The translations under genes and the position numbers were made by a program. A model generated the notes under the pieces. That model was given only the letters and a program-made list of their open reading frames with translations. It made no database searches and was not told where the DNA came from. A DNA stretch of 64,000 nucleotides from Nectonema munidae. Its lineage: Eukaryota > Nematomorpha > Nectonematoida > Nectonematidae. The DNA lies in assembly GCA_030549495.1 (NCBI GenBank), contig JAUIRK010000985.1:372001-436000 (forward strand), read 5' to 3'. This document shows, piece after piece, positions 49,501 to 59,732 of this stretch. Numbering within the stretch: the first letter of the stretch is position 1; each line of letters starts with the position of its first letter.

Positions 49501-52500
49501 CAAATTCAGCGGATACGCTCAGAATGTGCTTTGTCCACGCTTGTGATTGAGTAATAATGTGCATGCGTGGGTACTGGGTAGCGCTTATGTGCGTTCTTTA
49601 TCCATTGTTCCTTCATTATTACGATATAGTTCTCTGGACGTCATTAAGAGGTATAGCCAGTTAAAGCTCACCTTCAAGTTTGTTCCCATATATACTTTTC
49701 TTTTCAATTGTACTATACATGCATATATACACATTATTAGAGTATAATCCATAAAAACGGGCATCAAACTTTACCAACCATAGAAAAAATATCCAGTATA
49801 AAGTGTATAGGCATAACAAATTACCTTTCATTAACTTCAATACGACAGTATTCAAGACCACGAAAATACGATGTAGAAAATTCTAGCTTTTGGGCAATGG
49901 GCATCGCTTTTCGATTTGGGTTCTTTATTAGTTAAAAAGAGGAACTGCTACACTTGTTACAAAACGAACTGATTATCTAATTAATTAACTCCTTAGATTA
50001 ATAAATCATTAATTAACTAAAATAGTTTATATGTTTTTTATTGATAAATTTGTAAGCATGTAAATAATGACGTTTTCTGAAGTCAAAATTTTTTCAAGTC
50101 AACCAAAATTTTTAGCCAAAAAAACAAAATTGTTGACTAAGTTAAGTCAAACATGCATCAAGGATGAACAAGTTTTTCGAAGTTTTATAAGTTTGGATAT
50201 TAAAGTGTTCAGAAACACGAAACAAACTTGTATTTGTCATTTTATTTTATTTTTTTAGAAAAATTTTTTCCATATTTCACACTTGTTTCAATTGTTCAAA
50301 ATATTTGGCTTTTAAATCTTTTCTTTTATATCTTAATTATATTTATCAATAACAAAAATTTTGTTATTCCTTTTTTCCCCAATAATGGAAACAATTCCTC
50401 TTTTGGGCGTTTTGATCGATTTATTTTGGATAATAAAAATTCATTTAGAAAGCATGGCAGATAAATGCAAAAGTTTACTTCCATAACTTTCCAAGAGTTT
50501 TGGATAGTTCTGCATTGTGCAAGTGCGGATACTGATCCGCTAATTTCTTTCGTGCAGCTTGGGCCCAAACCATGAAAGCGTTCATTGGACGTTTGATGTG
50601 TGCTCTCTTGCTCGACGAATTTGATTTGCACTGCATCGAAACCAATGACCAATCATATCCCTTGAGTAAGTTTGACACGGCATCTTTTATCGTGCTTGCA
50701 TACGCAGCATCATCCTCTTCTTCCAATTGGCTCCTCGTTTCATAAATTTCTTCTATCGTTAAATGCAAAAAAATGTATACAAAATTTTTAGTTCTAAAAT
50801 CTCGTAACGGTAGATTTGATCCGAAGAAGATCAGAGTGTTGGTAAATTCGTTGTTCAAAGAATATATTTTAATCTACTTTTTTACATTTTTAGTACTTTA
50901 TTTTAGCTCTTTTACAATTCCATTTTGTGGGTTTCCATTTTATCTTTTTTTTGAATAGAATTGAAAAAAGACAAAATAGAGTTGAAAAAAGTTTAAATAG
51001 AATTGAAAAAAGAAAAGTGATAAAAAAAGAAAATACCCACAAAAGGAGAACATAAAAGGTATAATGTACGAATGATAAATTGATTGAAGGCATCGTTTAC
51101 ACGTTATTTATAGGAGAAGAGTTGTGTGTATGCCTTGTAATATGATTATATGAAAAATTTTGCAGTTTAATTACAATGGAATTGGAACTAAGAAACAAAC
51201 TGAGAGATTTCCTTGAAACAAATCATTTTATTTCATTTCACTTAAATTATATTTTAACTATGCAAAAATAGGGATCCTATGAATTAAATTGAATACAGCA
51301 AGCTTCAAACTTTCATTTCACGAATAATCATTTCTAGAATTTAAGATTTTTAGCATAAAAAGTTAACTTTTTTTTTTACCTGTTGAGCACTTAATATCGA
51401 AATTAGAGTGATTTTTAATTACAAATGTGAAAGATTTTAAATGCTACAAAAAAATTTTCTCTTTCCAGAAACTCTGGAAATTATGTTCACGCAATTTAAT
51501 TATTTGTATTGAGGAATTTTTCGCGGTAATTTTTTTCTTTACAGTATTTGTTCAAAAATTTCACAAAGCTAAACATAAATTGTTCAAAAAACTAAATGAA
51601 TTGTGTTTAAAACTAAATAAAACTAGAGAAATAAAATAACCTTATTCTATATATTAGAAAATATATATAACGTATTTGTAATTTTGATTATATAAACGAA
51701 AAGGCTGACAATTTTGTGAAATGATATCTTAAAACACAAAGCATGAATTTTATTGCGCGTAAAAATGTGTTATATGTCAATCACTAAGGTGAATATTCAG
51801 AAGGAGTTTTAAGAGCACATGTCATGTATTCTCCATGAGTTTGAATGAAACAGTTTTCATGTCATATTTTCTACGAATCGTTACAAGTCTACATTTTACA
51901 TTTTGAATGGAGAAGTGTACAAAAATGTTTGAAGTAATATGAATATTTTTTCTTTTTCTTGTGAAACAACTTTATCAAATCAGACAAAGTTGAATGAAAT
52001 GTTGAGAAATTTTGGCATGTTAAATAAAGTGTATTTAACAAAAATTTGTATCAAATTAAAAAGTTCTTTTTCCGATATTTAAAATTGCCGTTCACCTTAA
52101 GACCGTTCTGTTACTTTATCTATTAACTAAAAAACTACCAAAACAGAAATTTTATCGCATGAAAATTCTATATCTAGTATTGAGTATAAAAAATCTTTCA
52201 CCAGGCATATAGATAAATAGATTTGAAAATTTTAGCGCGAATTATAAGGAGATTAAAAGTAAGAGAAAAAGTATCAAACCTTTGTTTTCAAGGTTAATAA
52301 ACTTTTTAAAAATTCCAGCAGATCTATTTTTAAGCTTGATGAAAAGTAAAGCAATCATTTTTAGGCACTTTTTTAAAGTTATTACAAAAAATTTTCATGT
52401 GTCCACGTACTAAACTTTCAACGTAGAAGTATGAAAGGTCTCATTCATGCATTGCTTATTTCTGTTTCAGCAAAATCTGCCTTCATCAGTCTTCTCTCTA

Positions 52501-55500
52501 AAGCGGTGTCAATGTCAAATCTAGCGTGGGGCGGTTTTCAATTATTCACAGATTTTTTAGGCCAGATAAAAATTCAATTATTCAAAAATGCATTGAAGAA
52601 GAAATTACTTCCTCTTTGAAGAGTTTTTTGAATTTTTTAAATGATGAACAGCTTTCTCCAATTGTATGACGATAGACGTCATAAAATACAGGCACTTTAT
52701 ACATCACCGATTGATTGGAGAGTTGGAGTCGGTAAGAAGGTTTGACTAACCTTGAAGGTGTTCGAAAAGAATAATCTATCCTTTCATTATACTTTATTAT
52801 GCCTTGAAAAAGATTATGCGAGGTTTGATCTAGACAGTGAAGCAAAAAGACTCCAAGTTTCAAATTATAGGGGTCTTTTATTTTAAGCAATCCCAGTTCT
52901 TTGAAGATATGGCTTGAGTGTGAAAATTTATTTAAATTAACAACAATTTTGAGTGCTTTACGATTCAATGCTTCCAGGTGCTTCATATTTGAGTGTGAAA
53001 AGTTTATGAGACTGTAGTTTAAGTGAGGTAAAAAGAGGGTTTTATAAATAATCAATTTTATATTTAAAGGAAAGAACTTTTTAATATGATGCATTATACC
53101 AATTACTCTGCTAAGTTTCAAATTCAGATAATTTAAGTGATTTTTAAAACTTAATTTTGAGTCAACGTTTAAACCAAGTAGATTGAAACAGTCAACAACG
53201 CATATACCACTCTTATTAAATAGGATAGGGTCAAACTTATTACTTGTGGATATAATCATTGCTTTAGTTTTGTTAACATTAATCGTCAAAGCATTATTCT
53301 GAAACCATTTGTAAACTCTATGGAGATTGGTATGATAAATATCGAAGTTCAAGGCATTATAATCAAAAAGTAACGTCACATCCTCAGCATACATTAAAAA
53401 ATGAAAAAAACTAGAAGACTTGTGCAAATCATTTATGTATAACACAAAAAGCAGAAGTCCAAGGATGGACCCTTGTGGCACCCCTCGTGTCAAACATCTG
53501 ATATCAGAACTTGTATCACCCACAGAGACATTTTGTCTTCTGTTATTCAAATAAGAAGAAAAAAGAGCTATAGTTGCATGAGAAAACCCATAAATGTAAA
53601 ACTTATCTAGTAAAATTTCATGAGAAATTGAATCAAACGCCTTGGTAAGATCTAAAAAGATTAATCCAGCTTTTTTTTGTTTTCTAAATAAAAATATCAT
53701 ATGCAATGGTATAAGCGGGCACTTGCAGAACAGAGACATTTGCAGTTGGGTTCATGAATATTTCGGTTAATAAAACGGTTTTATGGAAAGAATCAAGTTC
53801 TCAAACTGGGTCTTCATTAATAAAATTATGGCCCACCGATTAAAAAACTAAAACCAGGCTGCACATACATGTTAAATAAATACTAATACACACATATATA
53901 TATAATAGCCTCAAAAATTATAATTTGGTAAATACTTGATTTAGTAATGGTGTTTTTTATTTTTTGGGATCATTTTGACCGCAATGCTTTTGACTTATTT
54001 TTTAAAGTTAATGTCAATCCAAATTTTTCCATCATCGACAAATTTTAGACTTCATCATAACAAAAATAAAATGATAACTTATTTACTCTTTTTGCTATTA
54101 TTTCATTCAATTACAGTGTCATCTATAGTAATAAAGTTAAAAAAAAACACGTTTATTTCGTGTTTTTGTTTTAAAATAATTGCGTTTTCATTCAAAAATC
54201 ATGTTACATCGTTTTTGTTTTTGTTTTTTTAGCTTGATTCACATCATAAATCAGGCAAATAATTTAAAGTTTTATTAATACTTTTCATTCTTGCTCTTGT
54301 TAAAATAAGATGCGTACAAATTATAATATGCTACAAATAGAGGAAAATGTTCGCAAAATAATATTTTTACTTCTTTTTTTTTTAATCACAAGTTCTTTGT
54401 CTTCCATAATGTTCAAAATTCATTTGCGAAAATCACAAATTTTCATTGCAATGATTGTATTATCTTAAAAATCAATAGATTTTTCTTGCTTAAAAAATAG
54501 CTCTAAATACGCCAATCATTTCTTTGGAAATCAAAATGACGCTAAATATTCCTAACGCATTTGTTTTGTGAGGTGTATCCGAGGGATATTATAAGAAGAA
54601 AGGATACACATAGTAAAAGCTCTATATCACGACGAAGTATGAGACCAAAATAGTTTGTCTTAATAAAGGCGTGATTTTTATACCTTGAATGTATTTATAC
54701 GTCTACGCAGGCCCACAGACACAAAAAAACGAGAAGGGCCCAAAACTTTAAAAGTTCTAAAAAATCTAGATATCCTATTTTTACAATTAAATTTTTACTT
54801 TTTTTATATATCTTTCATCGCTCCGAAGATAAGTCTAGGCCAGGGATCGGTAAACTTTTTTACTCGTCAACCCCTTCATAGAACATTTTTCTTCACATCG
54901 ACCCCCACCCCACATAGAAAGGTTTCATAAAAATATTATCAAAAATGTTTCATACTATATACAATGTCCTAAGCTATGTTTTAAAAGGAAAGGATATTTA
55001 TTACTACTATAAAGTACATATAAAACATAGCACAATTTGGTAAGTTTGTTTACCTTATCGACCCTTAAAGATCTCTTATCAACCACTTTGCCGACCCCTG
55101 GTCTAGGACTGACAAAATAATTGTAATTTTACGCAAATATTCTCTAAATTAGCCTACCTTATTGGTAAATGTAAAAAAGCGATCATCGATTTCAAAGACA
55201 ATATTACTCAATAAACTGTGAAATTAAATCTCCAATATTGTAGAAAATATAAAGACTCATGTTTATGCATAAATATACAAAAATTTCCTTCAGAAATTTT
55301 CAACTTCCAAAAATCTTCGTAATTAAGAGGCGAATCGAAAGTTGTACGCATTTATCTTGCCCGTAAATAGAAATAGGAAGTTGCTTTTGTTTCATCGACA
55401 AAAAACAAGATGAAATAGAAGTTTGATCGGCAAATAGACTCGATTGAGGTTATAACTTCCGGGTATTGGATAAAATTGGAATAATTTTTTCTCAAGATAA

Positions 55501-56660
55501 AATTTAAAAAAAATTCAATGTTCGAATAAATGGCAAAGTTAAACAGATGAATCCTTTCAAGAGATGAAATTTTAGCATTGAATTCACTTTGTATAGGAAC
55601 AATAAATGATGCACAAGTGATGAACTACGATATAAATGATAGTATACTTTTTATTTCTATTATGCCTGACTATTTAAAGAGAAATTTTGATAACAATTTT
55701 TTCAGTGATTAGTACTCCCATTAACCTATAAATTACGAGATCAAAATTGAAGATAAATGTTACAAAAATGACTTCCATTTTTTTAAATGGACATTAAAAC
55801 ATTTAACAATTAAAAATTAACAACCTTACTTTGTTATTCATAAATATGTGTGAGTTATAATAAAAAAAACACATAAGAAAAGCATTTCCAAGTGAAACAA
55901 TTAATTTTATTGACTTCAAAAAGTTTTCAGTTTTAGTCAAAAACATACACATTTAAAGATGGTAAGTAAATAAATTGTAAATTTTATTGAAGTAATTTGA
56001 AAAATATATAAAAATATCCTGGCTAGATTAAACAGACGCCAGTCTAATATTTATATATATATCTCTACTTTTCAGTTTATTTGTTTACAAAAGTTTACAA
56101 ATGGACAATAACTTCAAGAAATATTCTATATTTATTAAATGCACTTAACCCGTTAAGTAGCATGGAAATCAGACGATATCTAAAAAAAACACAGACGATT
56201 TACATTCAAAGTCATTGAAAAAAGCAGACGAAGATGAAATTACTTATGTTCCCAAATGGTTGGGACTTAATGAGTTAAAGATGATTTGCAATCGTTTAGT
56301 TAGATACATGCATGCAAAAGATTGATTTTATTGCACCGAATATAACGCATAGGAAATGAGCTTTAACGCCCAATGTCGACTATAGTCGACTTTACAAAAA
56401 TAAAATCGTCTGCGTTTATCAAAGCTCTTTAATACAAATCTTCTGCTTTACATTAGATATCGTCTGATTATTCTGGTCGTTAAAGGGTTAAGTTATCTAT
56501 TTTTAAAGTATTAATATTAATTTGAGTTACCTTTGTCATTGGATCGGTCTTCTTCTGATTCAGTCTCGGTTTCATAAGAATTATCGGGTCTAGCAATCAC
56601 TAACGTATCACTACTATTTTCGCATAATTGATCTTCTGTATTTTCAATGACGTTGTTCAT
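40210..56660 (-). CDS. SoxE: SoxE-group HMG-box transcription factor (6 coding exons)
   Basis: The spliced model (56660-56531, 50752-50479, 45770-45563, 45215-45077, 43701-43319, 40515-40210) gives 479 residues, in phase at all five joins. Order: acidic N-terminus; the SoxE dimerisation region (about 63-85, [17 protein letters not shown]); HMG box (about 95-170, [20 protein letters not shown] ... YKYQPRRRK); Ser/Asn/Thr-rich linker; a middle activation segment (262-290, [11 protein letters not shown] ... EFDQYL); and a Tyr/Pro-rich C-terminal region. Dimerisation region plus IDFRDVD/EFDQYL are diagnostic of Sox8/9/10 and fly Sox100B. The intron splitting the HMG box after LW is the position I recall for vertebrate SoxE genes. 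SoxE proteins bend DNA at ACAAT-type sites and act in gonad, neural and mesodermal development. It is single and complete here. Confidence 0.93.
40572..40720 (+). repeat. tRNA-derived SINE, family 2 (in SoxE intron 5)
   Basis: GGCTAAGTGGTTGAAGCG is an A box and GGTTCAATTCC (40624-40634) a B box, a Leu/Ser-tRNA-like head with weak stems. The body ends in TCGATGTGATACCGAC, matching the copy at 46018-46139. Confidence 0.7.
40721..42139. other. SoxE intron 5, left part
   Basis: AT-rich. Near 41965-42010 GGGCGTTCGCTAGCGGTGGC, GGGTCATTTGACC and a C run look like a worn DNA-transposon end. No exon seen. Confidence 0.4.
42150..42540. repeat. 161-bp tandem duplication with a partial third unit
   Basis: AATCGTGCAAATTGCAAAGT at 42231 recurs at 42392, and the surrounding TTTTTCGATTCTTTGATTA and AACATCGTATGAGGTAGC repeat almost exactly at the same 161-bp interval. 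A third, partial unit follows from about 42463. It lies in SoxE intron 5. Confidence 0.85.
42550..42890. repeat. minisatellite, unit about 28 bp
   Basis: Units built on GTATACAGGTTGGAGATGAA followed by TCATCGTA repeat about ten times with interruptions and partial units. It lies right after the 161-bp duplication in SoxE intron 5. Confidence 0.8.
43319..43701 (-). CDS. SoxE: SoxE coding exon 5 (middle activation segment)
   Basis: The acceptor is ATATTTAG|ATGATG. It encodes [26 protein letters not shown] and SSEFDQYL, close to IDFRDVD...EFDQYL of Sox9, then a Ser/Tyr/Asn-rich region. The donor is CATCAA|GTAAGT, phase 0. Confidence 0.92.
43702..45076. other. SoxE intron 4
   Basis: AT-rich. 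It has a hAT-like end CAGTGGTTCTCAACATGGG at 44744 without a visible partner, and near 44480-44700 a coding-like but broken plus-strand stretch ([16 protein letters not shown], then NHFLNRFC) of unknown family, probably transposon debris. Confidence 0.45.
45077..45215 (-). CDS. SoxE: SoxE coding exon 4 (139-bp linker exon)
   Basis: A strong acceptor, TTTTTTCTTTCTCTAG|AGCAAT, opens [20 protein letters not shown], then a Ser-rich stretch to DLINLI; the donor is ATAA|GTAATT, phase 1. It is the only reading I found that links exon 3 (phase 0) to exon 5 (phase 1). The usual PPTPPTTPKTD motif of SoxE is not visible. Confidence 0.8.
45563..45770 (-). CDS. SoxE: SoxE coding exon 3 (second half of HMG box)
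   Basis: The acceptor is ATTTTAG|ATTGTT; it restores LWK and continues [34 protein letters not shown]. It ends ACTGCAAAA|GTATGC in phase 0. Confidence 0.95.
46018..46139 (-). repeat. tRNA-derived SINE, family 2 (in SoxE intron 2)
   Basis: On the minus strand GGCCTAGTGGTAGGAGCG is the A box (plus 46111-46128) and GGTTCAATTCC the B box (plus 46076-46086). The tail GGATGCGATACCAAC matches TCGATGTGATACCGAC of the copy at 40572-40720. Stem pairing is too weak for a working tRNA. Confidence 0.72.
46803..47275 (-). mobile_element. piggyBac transposase C-terminal remnant
   Basis: In changing frames the minus strand reads KGGVDIMNQ, then [25 protein letters not shown], and a cysteine cluster CEYC...RRCHIKNC...[13 protein letters not shown]. 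These follow, in order, the piggyBac motifs KGGVD, CKR-TRRWP, NMIDVSxxNA and the C-terminal Cys-rich domain. Frameshifts make it inactive. It lies in SoxE intron 2. Confidence 0.8.
47276..48839. other. SoxE intron 2, middle part
   Basis: AT-rich. ACACTTCGAGACAAAA occurs near 47367 and 47470, a short local duplication. No exon seen. Confidence 0.45.
48840..49660. promoter_or_regulatory. GC-richer island in SoxE intron 2, candidate enhancer
   Basis: This stretch is clearly less AT-rich than the intron around it. It has a Sox-type site CCATTGTTC at 49602-49610 and a forkhead-type TGTTTAC at 48956-48962. No transposon protein is seen. A 156-codon minus frame (49033-49503) lacks any domain and probably reflects base composition. 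Enhancer function is inference; an old insertion or unannotated exon are alternatives. Confidence 0.35.
49661..50478. other. SoxE intron 2, 5' end
   Basis: AT-rich intron without detectable features. Confidence 0.5.
50479..50752 (-). CDS. SoxE: SoxE coding exon 2 (dimerisation region, first half of HMG box)
   Basis: The acceptor is AACGATAG|AAGAAA. It encodes [16 protein letters not shown], then [20 protein letters not shown] and [17 protein letters not shown], ending TGGAA|GTAAAC in phase 2 inside the Lys after LW. Confidence 0.95.
50753..52581. other. SoxE intron 1, 3' part
   Basis: AT-rich. Short repeated AATTGAAAAAAG-type words lie at 50959-51016. No exon seen. Confidence 0.5.
52582..53690 (-). 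mobile_element. CR1/Jockey-like LINE, 5'-truncated (LINE-B, copy 2)
   Basis: One open frame reads [40 protein letters not shown] and [12 protein letters not shown], then the thumb and C-terminal region to a stop at 52582. FLDLTKAFD and [17 protein letters not shown] motifs suit CR1, Jockey and allies. The catalytic YADD is YAED, so the enzyme is probably inactive even though the frame is open. It is inserted in SoxE intron 1 in gene orientation. Confidence 0.85.
53691..54832. other. SoxE intron 1, middle part
   Basis: AT-rich, no recognised feature. Confidence 0.5.
54841..55100. mobile_element. hAT MITE with target-site duplication
   Basis: The termini CAGGGATCGGTAAAC and, inverted, CAGGGGTCGGCAAAG are hAT-type. 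The 8-bp flanks GTCTAGGC (54833-54840) and GTCTAGGA (55101-55108) match at 7 of 8. The 260-bp body holds no coding frame. It lies in SoxE intron 1. Confidence 0.88.
55109..56144. other. SoxE intron 1, 5' part
   Basis: AT-rich, no recognised feature. Confidence 0.5.
56145..56278 (+). mobile_element. TTAA-type MITE, copy 4 (in SoxE intron 1)
   Basis: Bounded by TTAA at 56145 and 56275. The left end is CCCGTTAAGTAGC. Inside are CAGACGATATCT, CAGACGATTTAC and GCAGACGAAGATG. It matches the inverse of 31115-31252 almost throughout. Confidence 0.8.
56363..56491 (-). mobile_element. TTAA-type MITE, copy 5 (in SoxE intron 1)
   Basis: Bounded by TTAA at 56363 and 56488. Read on the minus strand it begins CCCTTTAACGACC, carries CAGACGATATCTAA, GCAGAAGATTTG and GCAGACGATTT, and ends TCGACTATAGTCGACATTGG. 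It is a sister of 27857-27963 and lies 84 bp from copy 4. Confidence 0.75.
56531..56660 (-). CDS. SoxE: SoxE coding exon 1
   Basis: ATG at 56660 gives [20 protein letters not shown], then [18 protein letters not shown]; the exon ends GACAAAG|GTAACT in phase 1 and joins to E of EEIYETRS. The N-terminus is poorly conserved, so assignment rests on strand, phase and acidic composition. Confidence 0.75.
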
Positions 56661-57099
56661 ATGAGATATTGTTTATTTTTCTTCTAAAATGGCGAATACT
56701 GTTCTCTCCAAATCAATATGAGTGATTGTTTGCTTTGGGGTAAATAATGAAGTGTATTGTGAGCGTGCTGTATCAAATGTTATATATTTAAAAAGTTTAA
56801 ACTTTAAGTACTTTGTGTGTGTGATGATGTAGTAAATATGAGTTATGCCTGAGGTATATATGTATAGTAGTATAGCATACATCTATGTCATAATAGACAA
56901 GAGTTTATCTTCATTGTTTGTTGCTTCAGATTTTGTATAGTAGTAATGCTCTTCTTCTAAATAAACATCATGTCAATCAAAGTAAAAGCTAATCATAAAA
57001 CGGTATATTACGTCAATCATGCAGGTTAGCTAAAATGCGTTTTGATTGGTTAGTGATTAGTCTGTTAACGAAGTTATGCTTCCAACTACGATATGATAC

Positions 57100-57277
57100 C
57101 ACTACAAACAAAAGATGTGTTTGTTGAATACCTACCTGCCTGCCTAGCAACGTAGCCAAACCTTTTACCCTTGATTTGGAGATCTGAGCAAGAAGAACAG
57201 TCTTTTTGTTCCACAACGCGTGGAAAGCGACCTATAAAGCCAATACTAAAAATTGTCTCATCAACTTCGTTCCTCAT
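57100..57277 (-). mobile_element. possible piggyBac C-terminal scrap
   Basis: The minus strand reads FIGRFPRVVEQKDCSSCSDL, QIKGKR, then after a GGCA/GGTA-rich patch STNTSFVC. An HFP-like word, CxxC, a basic K-G-K-R patch and a later C resemble the start of a piggyBac Cys-rich domain. The match is short and the call weak. Confidence 0.3.
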
Positions 57278-59099
57278 ATTTAATATTTGAAAAAAAACAA
57301 ATAAAATTTACTGCCCTTTCATATATGAAGGTGTGTGGTTGAATGTATGTGCATTTTTCAAACACAGGAGTATACGCGAAACGGAATGAACTGAGGCGTC
57401 GTGAAAGAGCAACGCAGACCAGTTGACTTTTAATTACGCTTCAATCTCCTTTAGAAAAAGTTTAACGAATACTTGCTGATATTTAAAGTCGAAAACTATA
57501 CAAAATGTAGTTAATTAAAATTTTTGAATTTTTTTACTCTCAAGTGGAGAGGGAGGGCACTTTCCAGTCAAGTCATGAGAGTGAAAGTTTTCACTTTTCA
57601 GATGGTTGAAGAACTTTTTACATCTTCAAAGGAGGCAAAAGGTAAAAGACCAACATATGTGGCACATATCAATATAAATAACAGTGCTCATATATTAATC
57701 ATGAATTTTAAGTATCAAATTAGTCTTGAAAACTGAATTTGATGTATTTCTTTAAAAGAGTGTTATGCTTCTTTACTACCTAAATATTTCTTAGATATCG
57801 TAAGTCTAACATCTGAGGGCCAAGTTTGATAAATGGCTCACTTAGGGAGACAGCGATAAAATATTTTTATTCTTTTTATATAAATTTTGTTTGATAGTAA
57901 ATATTGTTTTATATTAGTATAGTTTGATACATATTCAAATTATTTTAAAATATTTTCCAAAATATCTATAAAAATAAGTATCAAATAAAAAAAGGTCGCA
58001 AAATTTTTAACTGATATACAATTATAGACTGTTTACTTTTTTTCAAACTCACCATGGATGGATGGGATATTTTAATTCCATAACTTTATTTATAAGAAGC
58101 ACTTCAATGATAAGACGTAAAATTTTTTAATTTTTCGAGAAATTCTAAAGCTTAAGAAGATGAACAAACTTTTGATTCTCATTTGTCATCTGTACTTCTA
58201 TTATTATCATCTTTAAGATTATCCATGTGATCATTTTTTGTGCAGGTTGATTCCAATCTATTTAAAGGTTTTGACGTATGCAAACCTTTGTGAATTTAAT
58301 CGATCTCTTTATAACCAATCAAACAACTCTTTGAAAAGTGTGAGAATTGAGAGAGAAATATAACTCTTTTTTAGCATCTTCAAGACAATTCAATTTGTAA
58401 AAATATTATTGTAATTATAAAATATGCATCTAAGCTTAAAGTCACAAAATGAAATTTTATTTGATAAAAAAGTCCATTTTTTTCAAATAAAAACTAATTA
58501 TAATAGAAACAAGAAAAAAGAGTTAAATGAATTTTATAGAAGAACATCCCGCGAAAAGAACAAAAATGTTTTATCAACATAATCCAAATTATCAAAAAAG
58601 TAAGTCAAATATACTGATAAAGAAAAAAAATTGAAAAAAAAGCAAAATGTTGACTGCTTTCGTATGAAAAGCACTAAAAAAATTAGCACTTCTCATATTA
58701 ATAACTGGAACTCTTCTAGAATTTCAATAGAAAATTTTTTAATTTGTACCAAATATCTCCTTTTATGAAATATGATATTTTAGAATAATGTAAATTTTTT
58801 GCAACTTTTCACATTTACGATAAATGTAATGGATTAAAAAGGAGAAAATTGGTTCGCTTGGATTACTTTGTGCAGTTTTTCGCATTATTAGCTTAGCTCT
58901 CCCTCTGAAATAGCTAGCATATATAGTCTTGAAGTGCATAAGCGATTATATAAAAGTAGGATCTGGACTTCTTATACGACTTCCATACCTTTTGATGAAA
59001 AATGGGGATTCATTGATCACAGCTTACGGCATAAAATGAGGCTAAAAATAACTTCTTTAATTATATATAGGCTTGTGAAGTCGAAAGAATAATGTTTGA

Positions 59100-59683
59100 C
59101 TCCCTCTTTTTATTTTTTTGGAATAAAAGATCAAATCGTTTTCTTTTTTTATAAAATGGGGGTTTTTTTTTATAAAAAAATGTTTTTTTTGGTTTTGAAA
59201 AGGGAAACAAAAAATTATACAAAATAAAAACAAAAAATAAACAAAAAAAAAAAGAGAAGAGAAGGGAAGGAGAGGGGGATTTAAAAAAAAAGAAGCAAAT
59301 TTTAATAATTTTATTTATAAATAAAAAAAAATTTCAAACCCCCCCCCCCCCAAAATTTTACAATTTCTGCTGCCTTTTCCCCCTCCTTTTTTAAAATTGT
59401 AAAATATATCTTCTAAAATTTAACAAAAATAAAAATATATTTTTTGTTTTGTTTTTTTGTTTTTTTTTTTTTTTAAATTGAGTAGGAGAAAAAGAAATAA
59501 TTTTTTTTTCTTTATTTTTTTAATAATTAAAAAAAAAAAAATTTATTATTTAAAAAAAAATAATACAAAAATAAAAATAAAAGAAAAAAAAAAAAAAAAA
59601 AAATAAAAATTTAAAATTTTTTTTTTTTTTTTTTTTTAATTAAAAAAAATTAAACACAAAAATAAACAGAAAAAAAAAAAAAA

Positions 59684-59732
<49 letters not shown>
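59100..59732. repeat. homopolymer-rich low-complexity zone, sequence doubtful
   Basis: From ordinary AT-rich sequence this zone passes into long T, A and C runs (a 12-base C run at about 59340, A runs above 30 near 59700) with little other content, then returns abruptly to ordinary sequence at TGTATTGAATATCCCG. It resembles the decay seen at the poly-G tract and may be a badly filled gap. Confidence 0.6.

Noticed and set aside
49033-49503. 156-codon minus-strand frame in SoxE intron 2
   Set aside because: No domain, no splice logic with SoxE exons and coincident with a local rise in GC, which lengthens chance frames.
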